The notes under the pieces are model-generated. The model saw only the letters and a program-made list of their open reading frames with translations, did no database searches and was not told where the DNA came from. From Moorena sp. SIOASIH (GTDB lineage Bacteria > Cyanobacteriota > Cyanobacteriia > Cyanobacteriales > Coleofasciculaceae): a stretch of 64,000 nt of DNA. The stretch's first letter is position 1; each line of letters begins with the position of its first letter. The stretch lies in NCBI RefSeq assembly GCF_010671925.1, contig NZ_JAAHIH010000005.1, forward strand, positions 372,001 to 436,000, given 5' to 3'. Of the stretch, positions 9,452-19,161 are shown one piece after another. The translations under genes and the position numbers were made by a program.

Positions 9452-9795
9452 CGTTAAGAGTCCGCAAGCAAACTCTTACAGGCGTAGTCAAAGCGCCCCT
9501 ACTGAGTTCTGTCAGTCAGTTTAATCCCGACAGTTCCCGCTACTTTTTTTTAAAATCATGCTTTCGACGGTACTACCACTCAGCCAGTTCGATACGCTCT
9601 GCGATCTGCAATTATTTACCCGTTCACAAGAGGATTAGCGCAATGTAATCGTTGAGGGTCGGTATTTCTCCGGTACTAGAATCGCTTCATCACGTAGGCG
9701 TTTGCCCTTACTCACTTCATCATTATACACCTTTTTATAAGGCCGCGATTAGCTGCTCGTGTCGCGTTTCCTCCCCGGATTAAAATCACCGGGCT
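9426..9795 (-). mobile_element. Decayed IS200/IS605-like element with tnpB-tail remnant
   Basis: Read on the minus strand, the region starts near a CCGGG...CCCCGG-type hairpin (about 9773-9793) and ends with GAATCCCCGTGTC...CCGGGGAGAGGTCAA, closely similar in layout to the end at 20999-21034 (GAATCCCCGTAC...GGACGGGGAGTGTCAA). A minus-strand frame near 9480-9550 reads AGTVGIKLTDRTQ then a stop, similar in style to TnpB C-terminal tails. No intact transposase remains. Family assignment is inference. Confidence 0.5.
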
Positions 9796-9872
9796 ACCAC
9801 GCTCCCGCTAATCTTCCGTGTTGCAGTAGTTATTTCAGTAGTTAACTTACCTAATAGCTAACAGCTTACCAA

Positions 9873-10201
9873 CGGGACTGGCCGGATTCGAACCGGCGAC
9901 CTAGCGCTTCAGATTGGTGTGAGTTTCCCCACTCTCTGGACTATACCTTCACCCTAGGTTAATACCTCTTAAGGTTAATACCCCTTAGGTGGTGGCCGTC
10001 TAGTCTCTCCACCTTCCTGCATTTAACCTCGACGATGACTCGCACACAGATTCAGGCTTGGCTCGGTATTGCCTTAGAGTACTGAATAAGCTAAATACCC
10101 CTTAGGTTTCACCGAATTTGACCACATTCACTCACGGAATTTCTTCCATGGTGCCCGATTTTTCAGGAGGCGCTTGCTCTATCCAGCTGAGCCACAGCCC
10201 C
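9873..10201 (-). tRNA. tRNA-Arg (anticodon CCU) interrupted by a group I intron
   Basis: Exon 1 is 10165-10201 and exon 2 is 9873-9909 (37 nt each), giving a 74-nt tRNA without encoded CCA. Spliced arms: acceptor GGGGCTG with CAGTCCC (one G-U), D stem GCTC/GAGC, anticodon stem AGCGC/GCGCT, loop CTCCTAA with anticodon CCT, T stem GCCGG/CCGGC with TTCGAAT loop. The intron lies immediately 3' of the anticodon (between positions 36 and 37). Group I introns in the tRNA-Arg(CCU) anticodon loop are known in some bacteria including cyanobacteria. Confidence 0.93.
9910..10164 (-). ncRNA. Group I self-splicing intron, 255 nt
   Basis: The upstream exon ends in U and the intron ends in G, as group I splice sites require. 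Conserved core elements are visible on the minus strand in order: P-like AATTCGGTGAAACC, Q-like AATACCGAGCCAAGCC, R-like GAGAGACTAGACGG and S-like AAGGTATAGTCCAGAG; GACTA and TAGTC form P7. No homing-endonuclease frame is present. Two copies of CCTAAGGGGTATT and a third variant (TTAAGAGGTATTAACC) occupy peripheral segments, an unusual internal repetition. Confidence 0.92.
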
Positions 10202-10536
10202 AATCGCCATATAGCCCTATATTATCACAAAAGCTGTTGATGAAGCATCTATAGCCATACCCAATCAGGGTTTAATACCCCCGTTAACCCAATTGGTGAT
10301 AGGTAATGGGTAATCGAACCGAATTTTTAAACAGTTTGTTGGTTGACGCTCTTGCCTAGAAAAGTGGGAACTATAGAACTAATCCCGATTAGCTCCCATA
10401 TTGGGGAAGAGTATGTTCCGGTCATGGCTAATATTCAGCGAATTAAAAATAATCAATTAAAAATAACTCATTAATAACTAAGATGACAGAAATTTATGCG
10501 AGCCCAAGAACATGTGCTGGTAGTTATTCGATATAG
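10202..10536. other. Intergenic upstream of the CHAT gene
   Basis: Leader region between the divergently placed tRNA and the CHAT gene. A heptamer-type word (TAATGGGTAATCG) is present. No coding frame or clear promoter hexamers could be assigned with confidence. Confidence 0.4.
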
Positions 10537-13233
10537 ATGATGAGCAAGCTACCTAAGCTTCCCAAATCTATTCACTCTACTATCTGGTTAGGATTACTAA
10601 CCTTTTTGATAGTGACTATGGTAGTTCCTGCTGTAGCCCATCCTGATGATTGGGTACTGGGGAGTACAGCAAAGGTCGGTGGAAACCAGGAACTCGTTAG
10701 TGCTATTTCTAATCCCCAAACCCTTGTGCTAGAACCCGCCGACCATGGTTCAGAGTTGCTAGAGCAAGGTAAAACTCTCTATGAAGCCGGACGATTTGCT
10801 GAGGCGGCTGCGGTCTGGCAACAGGCAGCTGTTGGTTTTGAGCAACAAGGTGATGAAGTGGGACAAGCTTTGAGCTTGAGCTATCTGTCCTTAGCTGACC
10901 AACGATTGGGAAAATGGGAGCAAGCCCAGAGTGCTATTGACCAAAGTTTGAAGATTTTGCAGCGTCCAGAACTTAGGCAGCAAGGGTCAATTTTGGCTCA
11001 AGCGCTGACTATTCAGGGAAGTCTCAGAAATGCTATGGGACAAACGGAATCTGCTCTGGAAAGTTGGCAACACTCAGAAGCTACCTATCAATCTTTAGGG
11101 GATGAGGTTGGCATATTGGGTAGCCAGATTAACCAGGCTCAAGCCCTGCAAACTATGGGCTTCTACAGGCGATCGCGAAAACTCTTAGAAGCTGTCAATG
11201 AAAAGCTCCAAGCTCAAGATGATTCCCTGCTTAAAGTCAAGGGATTGCGGAGTTTGGGAGTGGCTTTGCAAGTAGTGGGAGATGTACAAGAATCCAGGAA
11301 AATTTTAGAGCAAAGTTTGGCAATTGCCCAGAAGTTAGATTCTCCCACGGATACCAGTGACATTCTTTTCAGCTTGGGAAATACTTCCAGGAACTTACAA
11401 GAGCCGGAAACCGCCTTGAATTATTACCAACAAGTGGTCACAAAAGCAACTAGCCCACAAATTAAAACTGAAGCCCAACTCAACCAACTCAGCCTTTATC
11501 TAGAACTAGACCAGCACAAGAAAGCGATCGCACTATTGCCTGCCATTGAATCTAATCTAGCTCAGCAGCCCCCCAGTCGAACCACAGTCTACGCTGCAGT
11601 CAACTTTGCTGAGAGCTTGTCAAAGTTGGCAGCTGCTTCCACTAGACAGTCACAAGGGGTGCCTATACCCATCCAAAAAGCCGCAAAAATTCTGGCACGA
11701 GCAGTGCAACAAGCCATGGAATTGGGGGATCCAACAGCTCAAGCTTATGCCATGACTCAGTTAGGTTCATTGTATGAACAAACCCAGCAGTGGTCCGAGG
11801 CTTTGAGGTTAACAGAGAATGCTCTACAGATTGCCCAAGGTAATCATGCTTCAGATATTGCCGCTCGTGCAGCTTGGCAACTGGGGAGGCTGCACAAACA
11901 GCAGGGGGATATCAATGAAGCGATCGCAGCTTACGATTCAGCGGTCAAAACTCTCCAGTCACTGCGCAGAGACTTAGTCGCTATCAATCGAGATGTCCAA
12001 TTTTCTTTCACTGAAACTGTTGAACCAATCTATCGACAGCTAGTCGAATTACTACTGCAACCCTCTGTCACCACCCCTGAGCCAGGAGTGGTATCCCGGG
12101 CAAAAGGGTCAGGAGAAATTAGTCAAGACCACCTGAAAAAGGCGATGCAAGTTATTGAATCGCTGCAATTAGCCGAATTAGAGAACTTTTTCCAGGAAGC
12201 CTGTTTAAAAGGTCAACCGAGGCAGATCGACCAGATTGACCAGAAAGCGGCAGTTATTTATCCTATTATTTTGCCAGAACGGTTAGAGGTTATTGTTTCT
12301 GTGCCAGGACAAGCGCTCCGTCACTACCAAACTTATATACCTCAAGCAGAGCTGGAGCAGTTCCTCCGACGGATGCGACAATCTTTGAATAGAGCTTTTT
12401 CTGAGCGAGCACGTCTCAAGCTCTATCAGCAAGGTTATGATTGGCTGATTAGACCTGCAGAATCTGAGTTAGAAGACTACGGCATCACCACTCTAGTATT
12501 TGTGCTAGATGGTTCTTTGCGGAATTTACCCATGTCCGCTCTCTATGATGGTCAACAGTATCTGATCGAGAAATATAGCATAGCTCTAAGTCCAGGATTA
12601 CAGCTTTTAGATCCACGTTCCCTTGAATCAAACCAGATCCAAGCGATAACTGCTGGGCTGAGTGAGGGTCGCCAAGGTTTTAAGCCGTTGCCAGCAGTAA
12701 AGCGAGAATTAGAACAGATTTCCTCAAAAATTTCCACAACAGTGCTTTTGAATCAGGAGTTTACTGATAGCAACCTCCAAAACGCTGTTGATGCACAACC
12801 TTTCCCAGTATTACATTTGGCAACCCACGGTCAGTTTAGTAGTACTGCCGATGAGACGTTTGTTTTAGCCTGGAACGATCGAATTAATGTCCGGCAATTC
12901 AATTCACTACTGCGCTCAAGAGAAAGACAAGACACTAATCCCATTGAATTATTGGTACTCAGTGCTTGCCAAACTGCTAGAGGGGATAATCGTGCTGTCT
13001 TGGGGTTAGCTGGAGTAGCAGTACGTTCGGGAGCACGGAGTACCTTAGCCACCCTATGGGCAGTAAGGGATGAATCAACTGCTCAGCTGATGGCTGAATT
13101 TTACAAGTATCTGGCTCAAGCAGGTGTAACTAAAGCTGAAGCCTTGCGCCGTGCTCAGTTAGCGCTATTGAAAGGGGAATACAACCATCCTGTCTACTGG
13201 GCTCCCTTTGTGTTAGTGGGAAATTGGTTGTAA
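10537..13233 (+). CDS. Exported TPR-CHAT protein (caspase-like protease domain)
   Basis: 898 residues. A signal peptide (hydrophobic core WLGLLTFLIVTMVVPAVA, then AHP) suggests export to the periplasm. Residues about 70-490 form TPR-like helical repeats for partner binding. The C-terminal CHAT domain (about 600-898), a clan CD caspase relative, keeps the catalytic pair: His764 in HLATHGQF and Cys811 in LSACQTARGD, plus the typical GARSTLATLWAVRDEST and HPVYWAPFVLVGNWL ending. It is followed on the same strand by DUF928, CHASE2-kinase and response regulator genes, a recurring cyanobacterial neighbourhood, so a role in an envelope signalling or proteolysis system is plausible. The target is unknown. 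Confidence 0.9.
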   Translation: MMSKLPKLPKSIHSTIWLGLLTFLIVTMVVPAVAHPDDWVLGSTAKVGGNQELVSAISNPQTLVLEPADHGSELLEQGKTLYEAGRFAEAAAVWQQAAVGFEQQGDEVGQALSLSYLSLADQRLGKWEQAQSAIDQSLKILQRPELRQQGSILAQALTIQGSLRNAMGQTESALESWQHSEATYQSLGDEVGILGSQINQAQALQTMGFYRRSRKLLEAVNEKLQAQDDSLLKVKGLRSLGVALQVVGDVQESRKILEQSLAIAQKLDSPTDTSDILFSLGNTSRNLQEPETALNYYQQVVTKATSPQIKTEAQLNQLSLYLELDQHKKAIALLPAIESNLAQQPPSRTTVYAAVNFAESLSKLAAASTRQSQGVPIPIQKAAKILARAVQQAMELGDPTAQAYAMTQLGSLYEQTQQWSEALRLTENALQIAQGNHASDIAARAAWQLGRLHKQQGDINEAIAAYDSAVKTLQSLRRDLVAINRDVQFSFTETVEPIYRQLVELLLQPSVTTPEPGVVSRAKGSGEISQDHLKKAMQVIESLQLAELENFFQEACLKGQPRQIDQIDQKAAVIYPIILPERLEVIVSVPGQALRHYQTYIPQAELEQFLRRMRQSLNRAFSERARLKLYQQGYDWLIRPAESELEDYGITTLVFVLDGSLRNLPMSALYDGQQYLIEKYSIALSPGLQLLDPRSLESNQIQAITAGLSEGRQGFKPLPAVKRELEQISSKISTTVLLNQEFTDSNLQNAVDAQPFPVLHLATHGQFSSTADETFVLAWNDRINVRQFNSLLRSRERQDTNPIELLVLSACQTARGDNRAVLGLAGVAVRSGARSTLATLWAVRDESTAQLMAEFYKYLAQAGVTKAEALRRAQLALLKGEYNHPVYWAPFVLVGNWL

Positions 13234-13567
13234 TTGCTCTATCTCTAATCGAAGAACTTTTCAAACACATTATTAGAGTACAATTGGGCATAAAACATAC
13301 TAGAAATAAAACATAAAACAAACATGAACGCAAACATTAGGCGTTTATATTGAAATTTCTAGCAACCCTCAAACGAAAAATTAGAAAGCAGCAAATTATA
13401 GCAGTCGCCAGGGCAGGCGCGGACATGACAAAAGTCTCAAACCTAAGTAAGCGCAATAGTATGACTTCTGACTTCTGACTTCTGACTTCTGACTTCTGCT
13501 ATATCTGCTTTGCTTTCTGTGCCCAGCATGATCATAAAGAAAGTCCTGCAGCAATAGGAAAAATTTT
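13234..13567. other. Intergenic containing a MITE-like repeat
   Basis: No gene. Holds the 110-bp element at 13397-13506 described separately; the remainder shows nothing notable. Confidence 0.5.
13397..13506. repeat. 110-bp dispersed element with TATAGCAG ends and (TGACTTC)n core
   Basis: Starts TATAGCAG and ends CTGCTATA, an 8-bp terminal inverted repeat, and contains five copies of the heptamer TGACTTC at 13462-13498. A near-identical copy in the opposite orientation lies at 57451-57559, including the unique stretch GACAAAAGTCTCAAACCTAA. This looks like a small non-autonomous mobile repeat. Confidence 0.7.
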
Positions 13568-14287
13568 ATGAAATCAAACAAATTAGCCGTGAGATTACCA
13601 CTTTGTTTTACCTTACTATTCCTAGGAATGAATCTCATCCACAGTTTGCCAACTCAGGCGATCGGATTCAGAAATACGCAGAATCCAAGACCGGAGAGAG
13701 CAAGGGGAGGAGCTTCCCGGGGTGAAGATATTTGTTTCTCTGACTCTAAAACCACCACTTCATCAGTCACACCGCTGATGCCAGCCACTAATTTGGGCTT
13801 AACGGTAGCAAAACGTCCAACTTTGCTGGTATATGTTCCTCAGACTTCAGCTAAACAAGCTTTTTTAAGTTTCGAGGATGAACAGCGAAACCATCATTAC
13901 CAGACCTTTTTACGTCTGCCTAATCAGCCAGGTGTGATGGCGGTTCAATTACCACCTGAGGCTCCACCACTAAAGGTCGGTAAGAATTACCAGTGGTCTT
14001 TGGTGATGATTTGTGGGGAGTATTTAGAACCAGATAGTCCTGAGGTAACTGGATGGATTCGTCGAGTTGAAGCCAATTCTACCTTGATGAATCAGCACAC
14101 ATTAAAAGCCTCACTGGAGAAAGCCTCATTGTTTGCTGAATCAGGGATTTGGGTCGATAGTGTCTCTACCCTCGCTGATTTAAGGCGAGCTGAACCAAGC
14201 AATTCAGTCTATCGCTCCCATTGGGAAGAACTCTTACAATCAGTAGGACTAAATGCGATCGCTAACCAGCCGTTGCTCAATAAATAA
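13568..14287 (+). CDS. DUF928 domain protein, exported
   Basis: 239 residues with a signal peptide (LPLCFTLLFLGMNLIHSLPTQA). The mature protein has the DUF928 pattern: ARGGASRGEDICF near the N-terminus, LTVAKRPTLLVYVPQTSAK, YQWSLVMICGEYLEPDSPEVTGWIRRV, then a helical C-terminus. Two cysteines (GEDICF and VMICGE) could form a periplasmic disulfide. The family is confined largely to cyanobacteria and frequently sits beside CHAT and CHASE2 genes, as here. Function unknown; it may be an extracytoplasmic partner for either neighbour. Confidence 0.88.
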   Translation: MKSNKLAVRLPLCFTLLFLGMNLIHSLPTQAIGFRNTQNPRPERARGGASRGEDICFSDSKTTTSSVTPLMPATNLGLTVAKRPTLLVYVPQTSAKQAFLSFEDEQRNHHYQTFLRLPNQPGVMAVQLPPEAPPLKVGKNYQWSLVMICGEYLEPDSPEVTGWIRRVEANSTLMNQHTLKASLEKASLFAESGIWVDSVSTLADLRRAEPSNSVYRSHWEELLQSVGLNAIANQPLLNK

Positions 14288-15137
14288 ACTATATAAATAA
14301 CTGAACATCAGGCCATCAACTCTTATCCTGCAATCCTTGCTTTGCCAGGATTTACCCCTATGGGGCTCAAGGGGTTAGTTGGCGGCTGATTTGTGATAAC
14401 TCCAAAAAATCTCGCTTCTTGAACCCCTGGTTTAAAACTAGGGGTTCAAGATTGGGCTTAAAATAACTTAGGGAATTGATTGCCTCCTATCCTGTCATAC
14501 CAAATCCGCTTTACTGAGACTCTATTCAAAACAATCAAAGTCATTGCCTAGAGAGGATTTTAATATTTGTATCATTACACTATCGTAAGCTATCAGCTAT
14601 CAGCCATCAGCTATCAGTTTATGGGCTATGGGCAAGCTACTTGAGGTGCTTATGGACTATGGACAAGCTACGGTAACAGCTTTTGAATCAAACAGGTAAG
14701 CATTAGTTTAATCTGAGTTATGGAAAGCTGACGGCTGACGGCTGAACGCGCACGGGTGAGCTTTTAGCTCACGGCTGAATGCTTACACACTATCATAACC
14801 GGATTTGGTATCAATAGCTCAACTAAGAAACTCAATCAAATTAAGTATAGTTGAGTTAGTTAGCAATTACCGATTACCAATTAGCCTCAATCATTCCACA
14901 ATTGGGCAACGTCAATTTTTATCCATTTTTTGCTTTTTTTCCCAAGACTGTTACTTGGTAAGGATTTACTGGGAATTCTGTAGGTAAGTTATCGACGGGT
15001 TAGTGACTCACCACAAAAGCAGTTCTACCGGTCGATGCTATTCCTGGAATCCTGCCAACCAATAGAAGCACCTATAGGCTTATCACCAAGGTTGGTAGAG
15101 AAAACACCTGACCTAGATTAGAGATTGACTAAGGGGA
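14288..15137. other. Intergenic with hairpin and heptamer-type repeats
   Basis: No supported gene. Contains the hairpin at 14418-14450 and degenerate CAGCTAT/CTGACGG heptamer words at 14586-14790 that recur near 38.1 and 52.1 kb. It probably includes the promoter of the CHASE2 kinase, but none was pinpointed. Confidence 0.5.
14418..14450. terminator. 13-bp hairpin downstream of DUF928 gene
   Basis: CTTGAACCCCTGG and CTAGGGGTTCAAG pair over 13 bp (one G-U) around a 7-nt loop. No U tract follows, so it may be a factor-dependent terminator, an mRNA-stabilising hairpin or a palindromic repeat. Confidence 0.45.
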
Positions 15138-17870
15138 ATGTGGCTTCACTTTAAAGAGCGTTTGAAGCAATGGCGCTTTGTACTGATAATAGCTCCCGTT
15201 GTGGCTGCACTGGTCACTGTTTTGGATACGGCAGGATGGTTCCAGTTACTGGAGTGGGCTACCCTGGATCAATTTTTTCGCCTGCGTCCGGTTGAAGACA
15301 TTGATAATCGCATTGTGATTATCACCATAGATGAATCGGATCTGACTCAACTGGGAGGATGGCCGATTTCTGATGCTGTTTTAGCTGAGTTAATCAAAAA
15401 AATTAAAGCATACCGGCCTCAAGGTATTGGTCTGGATATTTATCGCGATTTTCCAGTGGAACCTGGTTATCAGGAGTTCGTTGAGGTGATGAAGTCCACA
15501 CCGAACTTGATTGGAGTGAAGTCCCTCGTGAGGGATAAAAGAGTTGCCCCACCTCCGACCTTAGCAAAACTCGATCAAGTTGCTCTAGCAGATTTGGTGT
15601 TAGATGGGGATGGTAAAGTAAGGCGAAGCTTGATATCAGCAGCAGATGAATCCGGTAAGGATATACCTACCTTAGGCGTTAGATTGAGCTTGATGTATCT
15701 TCAAGCCAAAGGGATCAATCTCAAAAAAATCGATGGGAGGCGCGAGTATTACCAATTAGGTCAAGCAAGATTTTTCAATCTAACCGAGAAAAATGCTGGT
15801 TATCAAGGTGCAGATCTTGGAGGCTACCAAATATTGTTGAATTACCGTGGCAGCCAAGAGCGCTTCCATACAGTTTCAATCAGTGATGTTCTCAGCAATA
15901 GAATTTCGCCGGAGCAGTTGTACAATCGCATTGTTTTGATTGGTATGACCGCACCGAGCCTTAACGACATTTTTCCGACTCCCTATGATAGCAGTCTCAG
16001 CTCTACCGTTCAGGAAATGCCTGGTGTTGTTATTCATGCTAATATCGCCAGCCAGATGTTGAGTGCAGCACTTGATGGACGAGTTCTGCTGCGAATATGG
16101 TCTGTTAACGCACAGGGGCTATGGATTTTTTGTTGTTCGTTGATCGGAGCCGTAGGCAGTTGGCTATTACCAGATAATAAGTGGTTAAAAAAACATCTCC
16201 TGAGCAAATTAATTCTGAGTATTTTGATTACAGGGGGCATGATTGTCGGTGGTAGCTATTTAGTCTTTTTAACAGGTTGGTGGATTCCTGTAATTTCCCC
16301 ATTAATGGCTCTAGGTTTATCAGCAATTTTAGGAACTAATACCCACAATCAATGGCAATTGAAACAAGCTAACCAGCAATTGCAAGAGTATTCTCGCACT
16401 CTGGAGGTCAAAGTTAGGGAGCGCACCCAAGAATTAGAAACAGCCAAAGTAGCTGCTGATGTGGCTAACCAGGCAAAAAGCGAATTTTTGGCTAACATGA
16501 GCCATGAACTGCGCACTCCCCTCAATGGCATTCTGGGATACGCTCAAATCCTCAAACGCTCCTCGAATATAAGTAAATCAGACCTGGATGGCATCGGTAT
16601 TATTCACCAGTGTGGCTCCCATTTACTTACTTTAATCAATGATATTTTAGACCTATCCAAAATTGAAGCTCGGAAACTAGAGCTGCACAAAAGTGATATT
16701 CATTTTACTTCCTTCTTGATGGGCGTAGTAGAAATTTGTCGGATTCGTGCCCAACAAAAAGGTATATTGTTTATTTACCATGCCGATCCTCAGCTGCCAG
16801 TGGGAATTTATGGGGATGAAAAACGCCTGCGGCAAGTTTTAATTAATTTACTGGGTAATGCGATTAAGTTTACTGATACTGGAAGTGTGACCTTTCAAGT
16901 AAGTTTAATCGGTTCACCGTTGAATGGTGACCGTTCCCACACAATCAGGTTTCAAATTGAAGATACTGGTGTAGGAATGACTCCAGAACAATTGAAAAAG
17001 ATTTTTTTGCCGTTTGAGCAGGTAGGAGATACTAAAAAACAGTCAGAAGGCACTGGCTTGGGATTGGCAATTAGTATGAAACTTCTCTCCCTAATGGGGA
17101 GTGAAATAAAAGTGGAGAGTACTTTAGGTGAAGGAAGTAGGTTTTGGATAGATTTAGAACTAGCTACTCCTACCCAATCGCCCGAACAAGAAACAGTCGT
17201 AGACAGCAGCAATATTGTTGGGATTAAAGGGAAGCCTCCAACCATCCTAATAGTGGATGATCATCTCAACAATCGCTCGTTACTTATTAACCTACTAGAG
17301 TCGATTGGATTTCGTTGTTTTGAAGCAACTAATGGTCAAGAAGGTTATCAGCAAGCAACAGAAATTAAGCCCGATTTAATTTTGACAGACATTGTGATGC
17401 CAATTATGGATGGATTGGAAATGATCGGTGCTATTAGAAAATCACAGCAACTGCCAAATGTAGTGATTATGGTTGTATCTGCTAGTGCCTTTGAAACTGA
17501 CATAGAAAACAGTATAAAGGCTGGAGCTGATGCATTTTTATCTAAGCCAATTAACATGGATGTTCTTTTGAATCAGTTACAAAAATTTTTAAAACTTAAT
17601 TGGATTTATGAACCCAATAATAACCTAGAAAGTATAACTTCAGAAAATCTATCACTGGAGACAGGTGAAATTTTGGCTCCACCAGCTGAGGTAATTGAAA
17701 AGCTATTTGAATTGGCAAAGAGAGGCAATATCCATGGCATAGAGAAAACCGTGGTTGAACTGGAACAGAGAGATAAAAAATTTGGGCCTTTTGCCAATGA
17801 GTTAAAGCAATTAGCAACTAGCTTTCAGGTTAAGCAAATTCGGGAATTTATCAAATCCTTCAGGGGGTAA
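15138..17870 (+). CDS. CHASE2-domain hybrid histidine kinase
   Basis: 910-residue membrane sensor kinase. One N-terminal membrane helix (about 13-35), an extracytoplasmic CHASE2 domain (about 35-310), then three helices (about 320-400). Cytoplasmic part: short coiled coil, HisKA with phospho-acceptor His456 in NMSHELRTPLNGIL, HATPase with DTGVGM and GTGLGLAIS, a receiver domain with acceptor Asp751 in LTDIVMPIMDG, and a helical tail of about 90 residues that could be an HPt-like region without a clear HPt histidine motif. It starts 4 nt before and is surely co-transcribed with the next gene. Upstream exported CHAT and DUF928 proteins are candidate inputs to the CHASE2 sensor. Confidence 0.93.
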   Translation: MWLHFKERLKQWRFVLIIAPVVAALVTVLDTAGWFQLLEWATLDQFFRLRPVEDIDNRIVIITIDESDLTQLGGWPISDAVLAELIKKIKAYRPQGIGLDIYRDFPVEPGYQEFVEVMKSTPNLIGVKSLVRDKRVAPPPTLAKLDQVALADLVLDGDGKVRRSLISAADESGKDIPTLGVRLSLMYLQAKGINLKKIDGRREYYQLGQARFFNLTEKNAGYQGADLGGYQILLNYRGSQERFHTVSISDVLSNRISPEQLYNRIVLIGMTAPSLNDIFPTPYDSSLSSTVQEMPGVVIHANIASQMLSAALDGRVLLRIWSVNAQGLWIFCCSLIGAVGSWLLPDNKWLKKHLLSKLILSILITGGMIVGGSYLVFLTGWWIPVISPLMALGLSAILGTNTHNQWQLKQANQQLQEYSRTLEVKVRERTQELETAKVAADVANQAKSEFLANMSHELRTPLNGILGYAQILKRSSNISKSDLDGIGIIHQCGSHLLTLINDILDLSKIEARKLELHKSDIHFTSFLMGVVEICRIRAQQKGILFIYHADPQLPVGIYGDEKRLRQVLINLLGNAIKFTDTGSVTFQVSLIGSPLNGDRSHTIRFQIEDTGVGMTPEQLKKIFLPFEQVGDTKKQSEGTGLGLAISMKLLSLMGSEIKVESTLGEGSRFWIDLELATPTQSPEQETVVDSSNIVGIKGKPPTILIVDDHLNNRSLLINLLESIGFRCFEATNGQEGYQQATEIKPDLILTDIVMPIMDGLEMIGAIRKSQQLPNVVIMVVSASAFETDIENSIKAGADAFLSKPINMDVLLNQLQKFLKLNWIYEPNNNLESITSENLSLETGEILAPPAEVIEKLFELAKRGNIHGIEKTVVELEQRDKKFGPFANELKQLATSFQVKQIREFIKSFRG

Positions 17871-17874
17871 ATCC

Positions 17875-19161
17875 ATGACTATCACTAAAGTTGAGCAAGC
17901 CACTATCTTGATCGTTGATGACAATCCCACGAATCTGAAAGTGTTGTCGGAAGCGATCGCAAATTCGGGATGGGAAATCTTGGTAGCAACTGATGGTGAA
18001 ACGGCTATCGATCAGACCGAATATGCAACACCAGATCTGATTTTGTTAGATGTAATGATGCCGGGAATGGATGGTTTTGAAACCTGCCGCCGACTGAAAT
18101 CTAATCCGGCAACTAATGAAATACCAGTGATTTTTATGACTGCTCTAAATGACACGGTTGATAAGATAAAAGGTTTGTCCCTGGGGGCTGTAGATTACAT
18201 CACTAAGCCGTTTCAGACTGAAGAAGTGTTAGCCCGTCTCAAGGTGCATTTACAACTGCATTTCCTGACCAAACAACTAGAAGACCAAAATCTGTACTTA
18301 GAGGAACGGGTAGCGGAACGCACTGCTGATCTACAACAGGCAAACCAGCAACTGCGAGAATTAGAAGCTCAGCTACGCAAAGCTCTAGCCGAAGAACAAG
18401 AATTCAATCATCTGAAATCTCGGATGATCATAGCCATTTCCCATGAGTACCGCACGCCCTTGACTAGCATTCTCTCCAGTTCTGAACTGCTGGAAGCTTA
18501 CTGCCATAGATGGGATAAATCTAAGCAAAGCCAACATTTTCAACGGATCCGAGAGGCTGTTCAACGGATAACGGACTTAATGGGTAATGTGATGTTCCTG
18601 AATAAGGCAGAATTTGAACAACTGGAGTTTCAGCCTACTCCTTTGGATTTAGGGGTATTTGTGCGTGATCTAGTGGATGACATGCAACAGCACTATGGTG
18701 ATCAACATCGCCTGATTTTAAACATTGATCAAAACTGTGGGCGACCGTTGTTTGATTCTAAGCTGCTACTGCAAATCCTTACCCATCTGATTGACAATGC
18801 CATCAAGTATTCCCCTAATGGAGGTAAGGTTTTGATCAAGTTTGCCTGTCAAAATAACCAAGTCATTTTTGAGGTGAGTGATGACGGGATTGGTATTCCT
18901 AGGAAAGACCAACATAATCTGTTTAATGCTTTTCATAGAGGCTCGAATGTAGAAAATATTTCTGGTAGTGGACTGGGGTTAGCTATTGTCAAAAAATGTG
19001 TCGATATTCATGGTGGGACAATTAGTCTAAACAGTGATGTCAGTTTTGGCACTACGTTTACGGTAATGCTGCCTCGTAGAGTATTAGATGCGGATCAACT
19101 GCTCAAGGTAACTGGAAAGTCCATTCCTGATTACCAATCTGGATCACATTTCCTGCACTGA
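17875..19161 (+). CDS. Response regulator with C-terminal histidine kinase
   Basis: 428-residue soluble protein in the order receiver, coiled coil, HisKA, HATPase. The receiver acceptor is Asp59 (LLDVMMPGMDG); the kinase His190 is in AISHEYRTPLTSIL; ATP-binding motifs NAIKYSP, DDGIGIP and GSGLGLAIV are intact. The ATG is 4 nt after the previous stop, with an AGGGGG ribosome site inside the upstream gene end, so the two form an operon and a phosphorelay is likely. No DNA-binding output domain is present. The 3' end overlaps the convergent SPFH-FHA gene by 59 bp. Confidence 0.93.
   Translation: MTITKVEQATILIVDDNPTNLKVLSEAIANSGWEILVATDGETAIDQTEYATPDLILLDVMMPGMDGFETCRRLKSNPATNEIPVIFMTALNDTVDKIKGLSLGAVDYITKPFQTEEVLARLKVHLQLHFLTKQLEDQNLYLEERVAERTADLQQANQQLRELEAQLRKALAEEQEFNHLKSRMIIAISHEYRTPLTSILSSSELLEAYCHRWDKSKQSQHFQRIREAVQRITDLMGNVMFLNKAEFEQLEFQPTPLDLGVFVRDLVDDMQQHYGDQHRLILNIDQNCGRPLFDSKLLLQILTHLIDNAIKYSPNGGKVLIKFACQNNQVIFEVSDDGIGIPRKDQHNLFNAFHRGSNVENISGSGLGLAIVKKCVDIHGGTISLNSDVSFGTTFTVMLPRRVLDADQLLKVTGKSIPDYQSGSHFLH

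Noticed and set aside
14805..14987. Plus-strand 60-codon frame
   Set aside because: In a repeat-rich intergenic region, no supporting features.
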